DNA of 64,000 bases from Sinomonas susongensis (GTDB lineage Bacteria; Actinomycetota; Actinomycetes; Actinomycetales; Micrococcaceae), in contig NZ_SSNH01000001.1 of NCBI RefSeq assembly GCF_005877005.1, positions 558,001 to 622,000 on the forward strand. Reading direction: 5' to 3'. Below the pieces are notes generated by a model, which saw only the letters and a list, made by a program, of their open reading frames with translations, searched no databases and had not been told where the DNA came from. Numbering within the stretch: position 1 is the first letter of the stretch; each line of letters begins with the position of its first letter. Made by a program: the position numbers and the translations under genes. Shown here one piece after another: positions 47,289-59,676 of this stretch.

Positions 47289-47843
47289 ATGGCGCACACA
47301 TCGACGGTGGCCGCCGACGAACGGCTCGAGATGAACAGCAGGCCCCCACGCCCCGGTCGAGGTATCGGACCCGCTGGCGTCGGCTTCTCCTCGCTCTGGC
47401 TGCGGCTCGCGGGACTGTGCACGGGAACGACCGCGGCACTGGATGCAATCCTGGCCATCGTCGCCTGGGTGGCCACGGGCCCTGCCGCCGCAGGAAGCGT
47501 CGCCTTCGCGGCCGTCGTCGTCATCGCCTTCTTCGCCATCAGCCTCCTCGTGGGGCACTTCGTCGGCCGGCGGAATCCTGCCGGGGCGATTGGAATGTTC
47601 GCCGTCGTCTACCTCATCAAGATCGTCGGCTTCGCGGCCGTGCTGATCTGGATGGGGACCCCGAATTGGATCAATCCTCCGTGGTTCGGGGCGGCTGGAA
47701 TCGTAACCGTCGTCGTCTGGCAGGCAGTCGAGCTGTGGGGGTTCAGCCGTGTGCGGCTCCAGATCTTCAACGACCCGGAGGAGCCGGGACCGGGCGCCTC
47801 GCCGGCCCCTGGCGCGACGCCTCGAGGCGGCTCCCATGGCTGA
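47289..47843 (+). CDS. AtpI-like membrane protein
   Basis: 184 residues (ATG 47289; ATG 47331 would give 170). Four TM helices (about 37-58, 66-88, 99-120, 128-150) with LLVGHFVGRRNPAGAIGMF and a charged tail. The topology and position directly before the F0 genes match the AtpI-like proteins of actinobacterial atp operons, which assist c-ring assembly or cation supply. The sequence match is by pattern only. The last codons overlap the next start by 8 nt. Confidence 0.65.
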   Translation: MAHTSTVAADERLEMNSRPPRPGRGIGPAGVGFSSLWLRLAGLCTGTTAALDAILAIVAWVATGPAAAGSVAFAAVVVIAFFAISLLVGHFVGRRNPAGAIGMFAVVYLIKIVGFAAVLIWMGTPNWINPPWFGAAGIVTVVVWQAVELWGFSRVRLQIFNDPEEPGPGASPAPGATPRGGSHG

Positions 47844-48132
47844 GCGGGGCAGCTCCCAGGGCCCGGCCGAAAGCGAGCCTCACGGCGACGGCGGCTACAA
47901 CGCAGGCATGGCCGTCTTCAGCTACATCATTGGCGGGACCGTTGTCTGGAGTTTGATAGGGTGGGGGCTGGATATCCTCCTGAAAACCCGCTGGTTCGTG
48001 CTCATTGGAGCCCTGCTGGGGATTGTCGGCGGCCTGTACCTCGCCGGCAAGCACGGACTCTTCACGCAACAGCGCGGACCGGCGCGGGCCGAACCCGGGG
48101 ACGACGACGTCGAAGGGGACAGCAGCACCTGA
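47836..48132 (+). CDS. AtpZ/AtpI family small membrane protein
   Basis: 98 residues from the ATG at 47836. Two TM helices (MAVFSYIIGGTVVWSLIGWGLD and WFVLIGALLGIVGGLYLAG) fit the two-helix AtpZ family (ATPase gene 1), which is encoded just before atpB in many bacteria. The charged N and C termini are cytoplasmic. It overlaps the upstream gene, so it is co-translated with it. Confidence 0.8.
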   Translation: MAERGSSQGPAESEPHGDGGYNAGMAVFSYIIGGTVVWSLIGWGLDILLKTRWFVLIGALLGIVGGLYLAGKHGLFTQQRGPARAEPGDDDVEGDSST

Positions 48133-48220
48133 TGGAGCCACCGAAAATTTCACATGTGGGGGTCGAAGCCACTCGCCCCGGCACCTGCCCGATGAAGGAC
48201 ACTGCAAGAGAGGAATCGCG

Positions 48221-49024
48221 TTGACCCCGCTCACGCTTCCGGCCGCCGACAACAGCGGCACTTTCACCCCTCCCGGCCTCGAAAGCCTGCACCTCCCGGC
48301 GATCCTGCCGTGGGGCGCAGACGAGGGCTTCAACAAGCAGATGCTGCTCGTCCTCCTGTCGGTCGTCTTCATCGCATGGTTCTTCATCGCCGCGTCCCGG
48401 AAGCAGCAGCTCGTGCCGGGCAAGCTCCAGTTCCTGGGGGAGCAGCTCTACGGCTTCGTGCGCAACGGCATCGGCAAGGACGTCATCGGCGGCCGCGACT
48501 TCATGAAGTTCGTGCCGCTGCTCTTCGCGTTGTTCTTCTTCATCCTGCTGAACAACATCTACGGCGCGATCCCGTTCTTCCAGCTCCCGACGATGTCCCA
48601 CGTCGGCGGCGCCTACTTCCTTGCGGGCCTCGTCTACGTCATCTGGATCGGTGTGGGCCTGCGGCGCTTCGGCCTCCGGTACCTCAAGCTCGCGGTGGTC
48701 CCGTCGGGCGTGCCGTGGTACATCATGCCGATCGTCGTGCCGATCGAGATCATCTCGAACTTCATCGTCCGGCCGATGACGCACAGCCTCCGTCTCTTCG
48801 CGACCATGCTCGCAGGCCACCTCGTCGTCGCGCTCGCCGGATCCGGCATCGCATTCCTCGTCGAGCAGGAGAACGTCGTCCTCAAGGGCCTGAGCGTCTT
48901 CGTGCTGGTCTTCGCAGTTGCCATGTACATGCTCGAAGCACTGATCATGGTGCTTCAGGCCTACGTGTTCACGCTCCTCACCGCCATCTACATCCAGGGC
49001 GCGGTCGGGGCAGACGCCCACTGA
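48221..49024 (+). CDS. atpB: ATP synthase F0 subunit a
   Basis: 267 residues with five to six TM helices. The essential Arg of the proton half-channel is about residue 191 in PMTHSLRLFATMLAGHL. The C terminus LQAYVFTLLTAIYIQGA is diagnostic. I place the start at the TTG 48221, with AGAGGA 6-7 nt upstream; no ATG or GTG fits this frame. A ten-codon ORF (48193-48224, MKDTAREESR) runs into the start in another frame and may couple translation. Confidence 0.94.
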   Translation: MTPLTLPAADNSGTFTPPGLESLHLPAILPWGADEGFNKQMLLVLLSVVFIAWFFIAASRKQQLVPGKLQFLGEQLYGFVRNGIGKDVIGGRDFMKFVPLLFALFFFILLNNIYGAIPFFQLPTMSHVGGAYFLAGLVYVIWIGVGLRRFGLRYLKLAVVPSGVPWYIMPIVVPIEIISNFIVRPMTHSLRLFATMLAGHLVVALAGSGIAFLVEQENVVLKGLSVFVLVFAVAMYMLEALIMVLQAYVFTLLTAIYIQGAVGADAH

Positions 49025-49029
49025 GAATT

Positions 49030-49044
49030 CCCCTCGCGGAGGGG
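49030..49044 (+). other. Intercistronic hairpin before atpE
   Basis: CCCCTC-GCG-GAGGGG, a 6-bp GC stem 9 nt after the atpB stop and 47 nt before atpE. It may stabilise the atpE part of the mRNA, since the c subunit is needed in excess. Confidence 0.45.
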
Positions 49045-49090
49045 GCACCCAACCCATCAACCTGCCTGCGGGCGATTGAAAGGAAAATCA

Positions 49091-49309
49091 ATGAACGGCA
49101 CGATCAACGGCAGCCTCAACCTCATCGGCTACGGTCTTTCCGCCATCGGCGGTGCCATCGGCGTGGGTCTCGTCTTCGCGGCCTACATCAACGGCGTTGC
49201 CCGTCAGCCTGAGGCGCAGCGCGTTCTCCAGCCGCTCGCGTTCCTCGGCCTTGCCCTGACCGAGGCGCTCGCCATCCTCGGGCTCGTTTTCGCCTTCGTC
49301 CTGAAGTAA
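49091..49309 (+). CDS. atpE: ATP synthase F0 subunit c
   Basis: 72 residues, two TM helices. The polar loop is R38-Q39-P40 and the proton-carrying Glu58 lies in [12 protein letters not shown]. It forms the rotor ring. The ATG at 49091 has AAAGGA upstream. The earlier in-frame ATG at 49076 lacks an SD. Confidence 0.96.
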   Translation: MNGTINGSLNLIGYGLSAIGGAIGVGLVFAAYINGVARQPEAQRVLQPLAFLGLALTEALAILGLVFAFVLK

Positions 49310-49348
49310 AACGGGCATTACCGAGCCGAGAACCAGCTACTTCAGTAG

Positions 49349-49914
<566 letters not shown>

Positions 49915-49915
<1 letters not shown>

Positions 49916-50745
49916 TGGCAGGAGTATCGAGCCAATCGCTGGCCACCGCGCTGGCGGACCTGGAGACCAAGCTGCCCACGGCCTCGCTGTCGCTGGCGGA
50001 CGAGCTCTTCGGCATCCTGCGGGTCCTCGACGCGTCGGCGGGCCTCCGCCGAGCACTCACGGACCCGTCGCGCGAGGGCGCGGAGAAGTCAGCCCTCGTC
50101 CAGCGGCTTCTTGCCGGCAAGGCCTCGACCGACGCGGCGGAGATCGTGTCGAATCTGGCCTCGCAGCGCTGGGCGGGCTCCCGCGACATCAGCGATGCAC
50201 TCGAGACCCTGGCAGCGACTGTGGCAATCGCCGTCGCCGAACAGAGCGGGGGGGCGTCGGGACTGGGCGGCCTCGAGCGAGTCGAGAACGACCTGTTCTC
50301 CTTCGTCCGGACCGTTGACGAGAGCCACGATCTGCAGGCGGCCCTGAGTGAGCCGCAGGCGAGTGCCGAGGCGAAGCGGGCACTTGCGCTTCGCCTCGTC
50401 CCGAATGCCTCGGACGAGGCCCGTCTGCTCATTGGGCAGGCGGCGGCGGATCCCCGCGGCCTCAAGCCCACGGAGCTCGTGAAGCGTTTCGCTGCCCTGG
50501 CCGCCAAGCGCCAGGAGCGGTGGATCGCAGAGGTCGTGGTCGCGCGGCCGCTTGCCGGCGATCAGGCTGAGCGGTTGCAGACCGGTCTCAACCAGTTGTA
50601 CCGCCGGGAGCTCAAGATCAACACGACAGTCGATCCTCAGCTGTTGGGCGGCGTCCGCGTTACGGTCGGCGACGAGGTCCTCGATGCCTCGACGCTGGCA
50701 CGGCTCACTGAACTGCGCCGCCAGCTCGCGGGGCAGGCCGGCTGA
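49915..50745 (+). CDS. atpH: ATP synthase F1 subunit delta
   Basis: 276 residues, longer than the ~180 of E. coli, as usual in this group. The N-terminal helical bundle has an extra repeat (ALTDPSREGAEKSALVQRLL; ALSEPQASAEAKRALALRLV). The C terminus has the typical TTVDPQLLGGVRVTVGDEVLDASTLARL. It ties the b stalk to F1. The start overlaps the atpF stop. Confidence 0.95.
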
Positions 50746-50838
50746 GACGTCACAGCACACTTCGAACCACACAAGACGGTCATCACAGCCAGCACTGCAC
50801 CGATGATGACCACGAGATGTAGAGAGCAGGGACTGCAG

Positions 50839-52476
50839 ATGGCCGAATTGACCATCAATGCCGATGACGTCCGCGATGCGCTGAACGACTTCGCGGCGTC
50901 CTACGAACCCGGAACCGCTGAGCGCGTCGAGGTCGGAACGGTCGTTCAGGCCGCGGACGGCATCGCCCGTGTCGAGGGCCTCCCCTCGGTCATGGCCAAT
51001 GAGCTGCTGCGGTTCGAGAACGGCGTTCTGGGCCTGGCCCAGAACCTCGACGTCCGTGAGATCGGCGTCATCATCCTCGGTGAATTCTCCGGCATCGAAG
51101 AGGGCCAGGAGGTGCACCGCACCGGCCAGATCCTCTCGGTCCCCGTCGGTGACGCCTTCCTCGGCCGCGTGGTCGACCCCCTCGGTCAGCCGATCGACGA
51201 CCTTGGCCCCATCGCCGCGGAGGCGACGCGCGCCCTCGAGCTCCAGGCACCGGGCGTCACCCAGCGCAAGTCAGTGCACGAGCCGATGCAGACCGGCCTC
51301 AAGGCGATCGACGCCATGATCCCGATCGGACGCGGCCAGCGTCAGCTCATCATCGGCGACCGCCAGACCGGAAAGACCGCGATCGCGGTCGACACGATCA
51401 TCAACCAGAGGGCCAACTGGGCTTCGGGCGATGTCACCAAGCAGGTCCGCTGCATCTACGTGGCCATCGGCCAGAAGGCCTCGACGATCGCGGCCGTGCG
51501 CCAGACGCTCGAGGACAAGGGCGCGCTCGAGTACACGACGATCGTGGCCTCTCCCGCCTCGGACCCGGCCGGCTTCAAGTACCTCGCGCCGTACGCCGGT
51601 TCCGCGATCGGCCAGCACTGGATGTACGGGGGCAAGCACGTCCTCATCATCTTCGACGACCTGTCGAAGCAGGCCGAGGCCTACCGTGCCGTCTCGCTCC
51701 TCCTGCGCCGCCCGCCGGGACGCGAGGCCTACCCGGGCGATGTGTTCTACTTGCACTCCCGTCTCCTCGAGCGCTGTGCGAAGCTCTCGGACGATCTCGG
51801 CGCCGGCTCGATGACCGGTCTGCCGATCATCGAGACCAAGGCGAACGACGTTTCGGCCTACATTCCGACGAACGTCATCTCCATCACTGACGGCCAGATC
51901 TTCCTCCAGTCGGACCTGTTCAACGCGAACCAGCGTCCCGCTGTCGACGTCGGCATCTCGGTCTCCCGAGTCGGCGGCGCCGCCCAGGTGAAGTCGATGA
52001 AGAAGGTCTCGGGCACGCTCAAGCTCGACCTTGCGCAGTACCGGGACATGCAGGCATTCGCGATGTTCGCGTCGGACCTCGACGCCGCGTCGCGCCAGCA
52101 GCTGACCCGTGGTGCCCGCCTCATGGAGCTCCTGAAGCAGGGGCAGTACTCGCCGTTCCCGGTCGAGGAGCAGGTCGTCTCGATCTGGGCCGGCACCAAC
52201 GGCTACCTCGACAACGTTCCGGTGGAGGATGTGCGTCGCTTCGAGGCCGATTTCCTCGAATACCTCAAGCACCGCACGTCCATCCTGACGACGCTCGCCC
52301 AGACGAACGTCCTCGACGATGACACGGCCGAGGCGCTCAAGTCCGCCATCACGGACTTCAAGCAGGGCTTCTTCGGTCAGGGCGACAGCCACCTGGTCGC
52401 GGCGGGCCACGAGGAGCACGAGGCTCTTGCCGAGGGCGACGTCAACCAGGAACGGATCGTCAAGCAGACGCACTGA
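50839..52476 (+). CDS. atpA: ATP synthase F1 subunit alpha
   Basis: 545 residues. Walker A GDRQTGKT (about 173), the alpha-specific [22 protein letters not shown], and full C-terminal helical domain. The last ~30 residues ([20 protein letters not shown]) are a charged actinobacterial extension. It is a nucleotide-binding, non-catalytic subunit of F1. The ATG at 50839 ([15 protein letters not shown]) is preferred to the 50803 start. Confidence 0.97.
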   Translation: MAELTINADDVRDALNDFAASYEPGTAERVEVGTVVQAADGIARVEGLPSVMANELLRFENGVLGLAQNLDVREIGVIILGEFSGIEEGQEVHRTGQILSVPVGDAFLGRVVDPLGQPIDDLGPIAAEATRALELQAPGVTQRKSVHEPMQTGLKAIDAMIPIGRGQRQLIIGDRQTGKTAIAVDTIINQRANWASGDVTKQVRCIYVAIGQKASTIAAVRQTLEDKGALEYTTIVASPASDPAGFKYLAPYAGSAIGQHWMYGGKHVLIIFDDLSKQAEAYRAVSLLLRRPPGREAYPGDVFYLHSRLLERCAKLSDDLGAGSMTGLPIIETKANDVSAYIPTNVISITDGQIFLQSDLFNANQRPAVDVGISVSRVGGAAQVKSMKKVSGTLKLDLAQYRDMQAFAMFASDLDAASRQQLTRGARLMELLKQGQYSPFPVEEQVVSIWAGTNGYLDNVPVEDVRRFEADFLEYLKHRTSILTTLAQTNVLDDDTAEALKSAITDFKQGFFGQGDSHLVAAGHEEHEALAEGDVNQERIVKQTH

Positions 52477-52567
52477 TTCCACTCGGTGGCCCGCTGGGGC
52501 CGTCGGTCTGGAGGGCAGCTCCGGGCCGCGGCCCCAGCAGGGCAGCGATGGACAGGAAAGGACAAGA

Positions 52568-54974
<2,407 letters not shown>

Positions 54975-54975
54975 C

Positions 54976-55257
54976 ATGGCCGAACTCGAAGTCGAGATCG
55001 TGGCGGCGGACCACTTCGTGTGGTCCGGCGGCGCGAAGATGTTGAAGGCCCGCACGGCCGACGGCGAGATCGGGATCCTGCCCGGCCACACTCCGGTCCT
55101 TGCGATCCTTGACGCGGGCAGCATCGAGATCCAGCCCGTCTCCGGCGACCGCATCGTGGTCGAGGCAGACGGCGGCTTCTTCTCGGTGGACAGCAACCGC
55201 GTGGTCATCGTCGCGGACAACGCCCACATCAGCGAGTCAGTCGCGGGGACCCGTTAG
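54976..55257 (+). CDS. atpC: ATP synthase F1 subunit epsilon, short form
   Basis: 93 residues: only the N-terminal beta-sandwich (ELEVEIVAADHFVWSGGAKM ... RTADGEIGILPGHTPVLAIL ... ADNAHISES). The C-terminal two-helix hairpin that inhibits ATP hydrolysis in other bacteria is absent. It binds gamma and the c ring. It begins right after atpD with no gap. Confidence 0.93.
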   Translation: MAELEVEIVAADHFVWSGGAKMLKARTADGEIGILPGHTPVLAILDAGSIEIQPVSGDRIVVEADGGFFSVDSNRVVIVADNAHISESVAGTR

Positions 55258-55266
55258 CCCTCGTTG

Positions 55267-55698
55267 ATGGACGATTCTGCTCTTCCGTTCATCGTCCTGG
55301 CAGCGGTCTTCCTGCTCCTTGCAGCACTGCTCCTTGCCCTAGGGGTGCGCCGCTTCGTCCTGCGGCGCACCCTGGGCACGGTAGACGCCTCCATCAGCCT
55401 GTCCTCCGGGTCATGGCGGATGGGGGTTTGCCGTTATCAGGACACCGAGCTCGAGTGGTTCGACCTGCTATCCCTCAGCCCACTTCCCAAACGCCGTTTC
55501 ACGCGGAGCGCGCTGGTACTGCAAGGCCGCCGAATGCCCACGGAGGCAGAGCGCCCCAAGGTGCAGGCCGACGTCGTGATCGTGGAACTGACGCATCAGG
55601 GGAGCCAAGTGCGCTTCGCGATGGACTTCCGGGCGTACGCCGGTCTCGCCTCGTGGCTCGAGGCGGGGCCTGTGATCGGCGTCGGAACGTGGCGCTGA
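55267..55698 (+). CDS. DUF2550 family membrane protein
   Basis: 143 residues. One N-terminal TM helix (FIVLAAVFLLLAALLLALGV) followed by a beta-rich domain (VDASISLSSGSWRMGVCRYQDTELEWF, PKRRFTRSALVLQGRRMP). DUF2550 genes sit immediately after atpC in many actinobacteria, as here. Function unknown. ATG at 55267; no clear SD, so read-through translation from atpC (gap 9 nt) is likely. Confidence 0.85.
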   Translation: MDDSALPFIVLAAVFLLLAALLLALGVRRFVLRRTLGTVDASISLSSGSWRMGVCRYQDTELEWFDLLSLSPLPKRRFTRSALVLQGRRMPTEAERPKVQADVVIVELTHQGSQVRFAMDFRAYAGLASWLEAGPVIGVGTWR

Positions 55699-55705
55699 GC
55701 CTCAG

Positions 55706-55741
55706 ATGGACGCGCTGTACAAGATGGACGCGCTGTACGAG
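55706..55741 (+). repeat. 18-bp direct duplication at the esterase start
   Basis: ATGGACGCGCTGTACAAG (55706-55723) is repeated as 55724-55741 with one change (AAG to GAG). It duplicates the start codon and five following codons. Confidence 0.95.
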
Positions 55742-57049
55742 TTGAGGATCGTGGACGGCCCCGTGGCGGCCGCCTGCTGGATCCTCGCCTCCTGCGGGAC
55801 AGCCGCCCTCTGTTGGGTCATTCTCGGCGGCGCTCCTTTCCGCCCTGCCCGGCTGGTGGTCCTCACGGCGGTCTCGCTGGGGGCCGTCGCCCTCACTGCC
55901 ACCATCCATTGGCTCCTTGTCGAATGTGCCAGTGTCTTCCCCGAAAACCTCCCCGGCGAAGTGCTTGCGGCCTCAGGCTTCGGGCTCCTCGGCCTTCTGC
56001 TGGGAGCCACCGCGCTCGCGCGGATCGGTCCCAGGAGGGGGGCGTGGGGACAGCGCGGTCTCGCGGTGGCGTCCGCGGCCTCGACTGCACTCCTGTCCGG
56101 GCAGATGGTCAACGCCTACTTCGGCCTCAGCCCGACCCTCGGCGACCTCGTCGGGAGGACGTCCGCGGAGGTTCGCCTCCTGGAACGGGAGCTCCGGCGT
56201 TCGGCGGCACCGGCGGTTCCGCTCGCCGCATGGGTTCCGCCGGCCAAGGGCCTTCCGCATGCGGGCGAGCTGCGGACTGCGGACATTCCGGGGACCGCCT
56301 CGGGCTTCCGGGCACGCCCCGCGTACATCTACCTTCCGCCCGCCTACTTTGCGGACACGCGGCCCGAGCTCCCGGTGCTGCTCCTCATGTCCGGCCAGCC
56401 GGGGAATCCCTCTGACTGGCTCACAGGCGGCCGCCTGAAGGCCAAGCTCGACCGCTTCGCCGCGGAGCACGCAGGCGTGGCACCCGTCGGCGTCGTCGTC
56501 GACCCGCTCGGGAGCCCGTCCGCGAACACGCTCTGCATGGACACCAAGCTCGGCGCCGCGGAGAGCTATCTTGTCCACGACGTCGTCCCGTGGATCAAGG
56601 AGAGCCTGAGCGTTGCGAAGGGGCCCGAGCACTGGGCCTCCGCAGGCTTCTCCTTCGGGGGCACGTGCGCCGTCCAGCTCCTCGCCAAGCATCCCGAACT
56701 CGTCCACAGCGCGCTCGGCTTCGCAGCGGAGGAGGAGCCCGCACTCGCCAAGGACCGCTCGAAGACCATCGGCATGGCGTTCGACGGCGACGCGGCGGCC
56801 TTCGATGCGCAGGTGCCGGCTCACCACTTTGCGACAAGGCGTCTGGAGGGGAGCCTCCTGTTCCTCGCCGTCGGGTCGAAAGACCACGACTTCGTCGGGC
56901 AGGCAAGGGTTCTGGGGGACCAGGCACGTACAGCCGGCGCGGCGGTCGAAATGGTGTTCGTCCAGGGCGAAGGCCATTCGTGGGAGATGATTGCCAAAGC
57001 GTGGGGGCACGGAATCCGGCTGCTCGCCGAGCGATGGGGGATTGGATGA
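55706..57049 (+). CDS. Membrane-anchored esterase of the Fbp/EstA type
   Basis: 447 residues. Four TM helices at the N terminus (about 18-140), then an alpha/beta-hydrolase domain of the PF00756 esterase kind (mycolyltransferase-like): PAYIYLPPAYFADTRPELPVLLLMSG, nucleophile Ser in GFSFGGTCAVQLL, Asp in SKDHDF, His in GEGHSWEMI. The hydrolase is probably extracytoplasmic. The start region contains an 18-bp duplication, so either the ATG at 55706 or the one at 55724 could be used. The TGA overlaps the ATG of the following gene, so the two act together, perhaps on envelope lipids. Confidence 0.8.
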   Translation: MDALYKMDALYELRIVDGPVAAACWILASCGTAALCWVILGGAPFRPARLVVLTAVSLGAVALTATIHWLLVECASVFPENLPGEVLAASGFGLLGLLLGATALARIGPRRGAWGQRGLAVASAASTALLSGQMVNAYFGLSPTLGDLVGRTSAEVRLLERELRRSAAPAVPLAAWVPPAKGLPHAGELRTADIPGTASGFRARPAYIYLPPAYFADTRPELPVLLLMSGQPGNPSDWLTGGRLKAKLDRFAAEHAGVAPVGVVVDPLGSPSANTLCMDTKLGAAESYLVHDVVPWIKESLSVAKGPEHWASAGFSFGGTCAVQLLAKHPELVHSALGFAAEEEPALAKDRSKTIGMAFDGDAAAFDAQVPAHHFATRRLEGSLLFLAVGSKDHDFVGQARVLGDQARTAGAAVEMVFVQGEGHSWEMIAKAWGHGIRLLAERWGIG

Positions 57050-59583
57050 CGACCGAGGTCGAAGCGCCTGAGGCCCGACCGCTCGTCGACACCGTGCGCG
57101 CCGGTGCAGCGCGGCGGCTCGCGTCGATCGGCCGCTATCCCGTGACCCTGAGCCTCATCGCGGTCTTCTGGGCCGTCGGCATCGGCACTGGCAGCCTCCT
57201 CTCCGGCCCAAGCCCGCGGCTCTACGGCCTCGTCGGCGGCGACTTCGCGTCACTGCGCTCGGGGCAGTGGTGGGGCGTGGCGACGTCGATCTTCTTCGCC
57301 TCGAACCCGTTCGCCTACCTCGCGGGAACCGTGGTCATCGGGGCCCTCGTGCCGTTTGCCGAGCGGACGTTCGGTGCGCTGCGGACGCTCGCGCTGTTCT
57401 TCGGCGGGCAGCTCGTGAGCCTCATCGTGTTCTTCGCGGTGGCTCAGGTCGCCCAATGGGCCGGCGACGACTGGATCGGTGCCATGGTCGACGTCCCGGT
57501 GCTCGGCCCCTACCCCGCCGCCCTCGTGTGCGGCCTCGGAGCGAGCGGGATGCAGAGCGCCTTCGTGCGGCGTCGGCTGCGCGCCGTCGTCCTCGCGGTC
57601 GCGGGAATGCTCGTCCTCTACATCGGGCACTCGGAGACCGTGCTCGGGTTCATCGGGGCGCTCGTGGGCCTCGGCGTGGGGTGGTGGTTCCGCACCGGCG
57701 TCCGTGAGCGGACCTTCCGGCTCCCGAGCATTCGCGAGAGGCGGAATCTGCTCGCACTCTGCGTGGCCTTCGTCGCGGTCGGACCTGTCCTCACGGCGTT
57801 CAGCCACAGCCCGAGCGGCCCCCTCGCCCTTGTGCGGGACATGGTCCTCAACCCTCTCCCGGCACTGAACCAGCTCCAGCAGGACTGTGGCGGAACGGTC
57901 GACAGCCAGTGCCTGCAGGCCGGTCAGCCCACCGTGCTCTCGGCCGCGGGCTACCTCACCTCGCTCTTTCCCATCCTGATCCTCCTGGTCTGCGCCGAGG
58001 GCCTGCGACGCGGCCGGTCCGTGGCCCTCCGGGTCGCGATCTTCGTCCAGCTCGCTGTCGCCGCGCTCTCGGCAGGGTACATCGCCCTCTTCCTTCGGAT
58101 TCCGTACCGACCGGAGCGAACCCGCATCGGCATCCTGGGCTCCGGCTTCGTCCACCTCCTGCCGGTTGCGATCTGCGCTCTCGCGCTCGTGATCCTGCTG
58201 TGGATGCACCGTGACCTCTTTCCCGTCGAAACGGCGCGCGGCATGCGCCGGAGGCTCCAGATCGGGGGAGCAGTCCTCGTGGGGGGCCTCGTCGTCCTCT
58301 ACGTTCTCCTCTGGCTGCGGGATGGCGGCACGAGCCTCCCCGGGGGGGTGCTCGGGCTCGTGGGGGAGATCCTGCGGCAGTACGTGCCGTCGCCGATCCC
58401 GATCAGCTACGCACCGCTGTTCAGCAACCGGAGTCCGCTCGAGCTCTGGCTCTTCACCTACAGCGGTCTCATCGTCTGGGCCGCGGGCCTCGTGGGAGTG
58501 AGCATCGCCGTCCTCCGGGGACAGCAGTCCCTCGGCCGTCGGGACGACAGCCTCCAGCTCGCCCGACGCCTCGTGCACCGAGGCGGAGGAAGCCTCTCGT
58601 GGATGACGCTGTGGCCGCCGAACCGCTTCTGGTTCGACGAAGGGTCGACGGCGGGCATCGCCTTCCAGCAGCACGGCAGGGTCGCGCTCTCCGTGGCCGG
58701 ACCGATCGGAGACCCCGAGCGGTGGCACTCCGCGGTCGAGGGCTTCATCGGCTACTGCTCCCGCCACGCCCTCGTGCCATGCTTCTATTCCGTGACGGAC
58801 GACTTCTGGCCGCTCCTCCGTGACCGGGGCTTCCGGCGCGTCGAGGTCGCTCAGGAGACGCGGCTGCGGATCCGGGAGCTCGAGTTCAAGGGCAAGGACT
58901 GGCAGAACGTCCGGACGGCGGTGAACCGCGCACGGAAGCTGGGGGTGCGGGCAGAGTGGGGCCGGTACGTGGCCCTGAGCTCGCAGCGGCGGTCGCAGCT
59001 GCACGTCCTCGCCGAGGAGTGGTCAGCGCGGAAGGCCCTCCCCGACATGGGATTCACTCTCGGCGGTCTCGACGAGCTCGCCGATCCCGAAGTTCTCCTG
59101 TGCCTCGCCGTCGACGAGGGCGGGACACTGCACGGTGCGACGAGCTGGCTGCCCGTCTACCGTGAAGGCCGCATAGCCAGCTGGACCTTGGACTTCATGC
59201 GGCGGAGCCCGGAAGGCTTTCCCGGCGTCATGGAATTCCTCGTGGCGTCTGCGGTGACCGAGCTGCGTTCCATGGTCGACACGATTTCGCTCTCCGGCTC
59301 ACCGCTTTCGTCCGATCCAACGGGAGAGCGTGCAGCGGTCGAAGGGGAGGACGAGCTGCTCGGCCGGATCCTCGATGCGACGGGGCAAGCACTCGAGCCC
59401 GTCTACGGGTTCCGTTCGCTGGCGCGCTTCAAATCGCACTTCCAGCCTGAATACCGCGCCCTCTACATGTACTACCAGGACGCGTTGCACCTGCCGGCCA
59501 TTGGCCGTGCTCTGGCCGAGGCCTATCTGCCCGGCCTCACTACGAGGCACCGCATGCGCCTTCTCCGGAGCCTCGTGCGGTAA
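57046..59583 (+). CDS. Rhomboid-like membrane domain fused to a DUF2156 aminoacyl-PG synthase domain
   Basis: 845 residues. Residues ~35-215 form six helices with rhomboid style: ALVCGLGASGMQ contains GASG with Ser167. At the usual histidine place in the last helix, LGFIGALVGLGVGWW has Gly, so protease activity is doubtful. Further TM helices (~230-490) lead to the cytosolic DUF2156/LPG synthetase domain (~510-830; WMTLWPPNRFWF, FKGKDWQNVRTAVNRARKLG). MprF-type domains transfer Lys or Ala from aminoacyl-tRNA to phosphatidylglycerol, changing surface charge and antibiotic tolerance. The ATG overlaps the esterase stop and has GGGGGA upstream. Confidence 0.85.
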   Translation: MTTEVEAPEARPLVDTVRAGAARRLASIGRYPVTLSLIAVFWAVGIGTGSLLSGPSPRLYGLVGGDFASLRSGQWWGVATSIFFASNPFAYLAGTVVIGALVPFAERTFGALRTLALFFGGQLVSLIVFFAVAQVAQWAGDDWIGAMVDVPVLGPYPAALVCGLGASGMQSAFVRRRLRAVVLAVAGMLVLYIGHSETVLGFIGALVGLGVGWWFRTGVRERTFRLPSIRERRNLLALCVAFVAVGPVLTAFSHSPSGPLALVRDMVLNPLPALNQLQQDCGGTVDSQCLQAGQPTVLSAAGYLTSLFPILILLVCAEGLRRGRSVALRVAIFVQLAVAALSAGYIALFLRIPYRPERTRIGILGSGFVHLLPVAICALALVILLWMHRDLFPVETARGMRRRLQIGGAVLVGGLVVLYVLLWLRDGGTSLPGGVLGLVGEILRQYVPSPIPISYAPLFSNRSPLELWLFTYSGLIVWAAGLVGVSIAVLRGQQSLGRRDDSLQLARRLVHRGGGSLSWMTLWPPNRFWFDEGSTAGIAFQQHGRVALSVAGPIGDPERWHSAVEGFIGYCSRHALVPCFYSVTDDFWPLLRDRGFRRVEVAQETRLRIRELEFKGKDWQNVRTAVNRARKLGVRAEWGRYVALSSQRRSQLHVLAEEWSARKALPDMGFTLGGLDELADPEVLLCLAVDEGGTLHGATSWLPVYREGRIASWTLDFMRRSPEGFPGVMEFLVASAVTELRSMVDTISLSGSPLSSDPTGERAAVEGEDELLGRILDATGQALEPVYGFRSLARFKSHFQPEYRALYMYYQDALHLPAIGRALAEAYLPGLTTRHRMRLLRSLVR

Positions 59584-59631
59584 AGGGCGATTAGTGACCT
59601 TTTCCGTCAAGAATATTCACAGAGGGCAAAC

Positions 59632-59662
59632 AACAGGGCCCCGGTCAGCCCGGGGCCCTGTT
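59632..59662. terminator. Bidirectional terminator between the DUF2156 gene and csp
   Basis: A 13-bp stem, AACAGGGCCCCGG (59632-59644) with 59650-59662, and a TCAGC loop. T/A-rich ends on both sides. Confidence 0.9.
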
Positions 59663-59676
59663 TGAATGTGCCGAGG

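Noticed and set aside
55706-55723. ATGGACGCGCTGTACAAG nearly equals the last codons of EGFP (MDELYK).
   Set aside because: It differs in one base, and no other GFP sequence is around. The surrounding gene is a native esterase, and the word is repeated at once. I treat it as coincidence, not a reporter insert.
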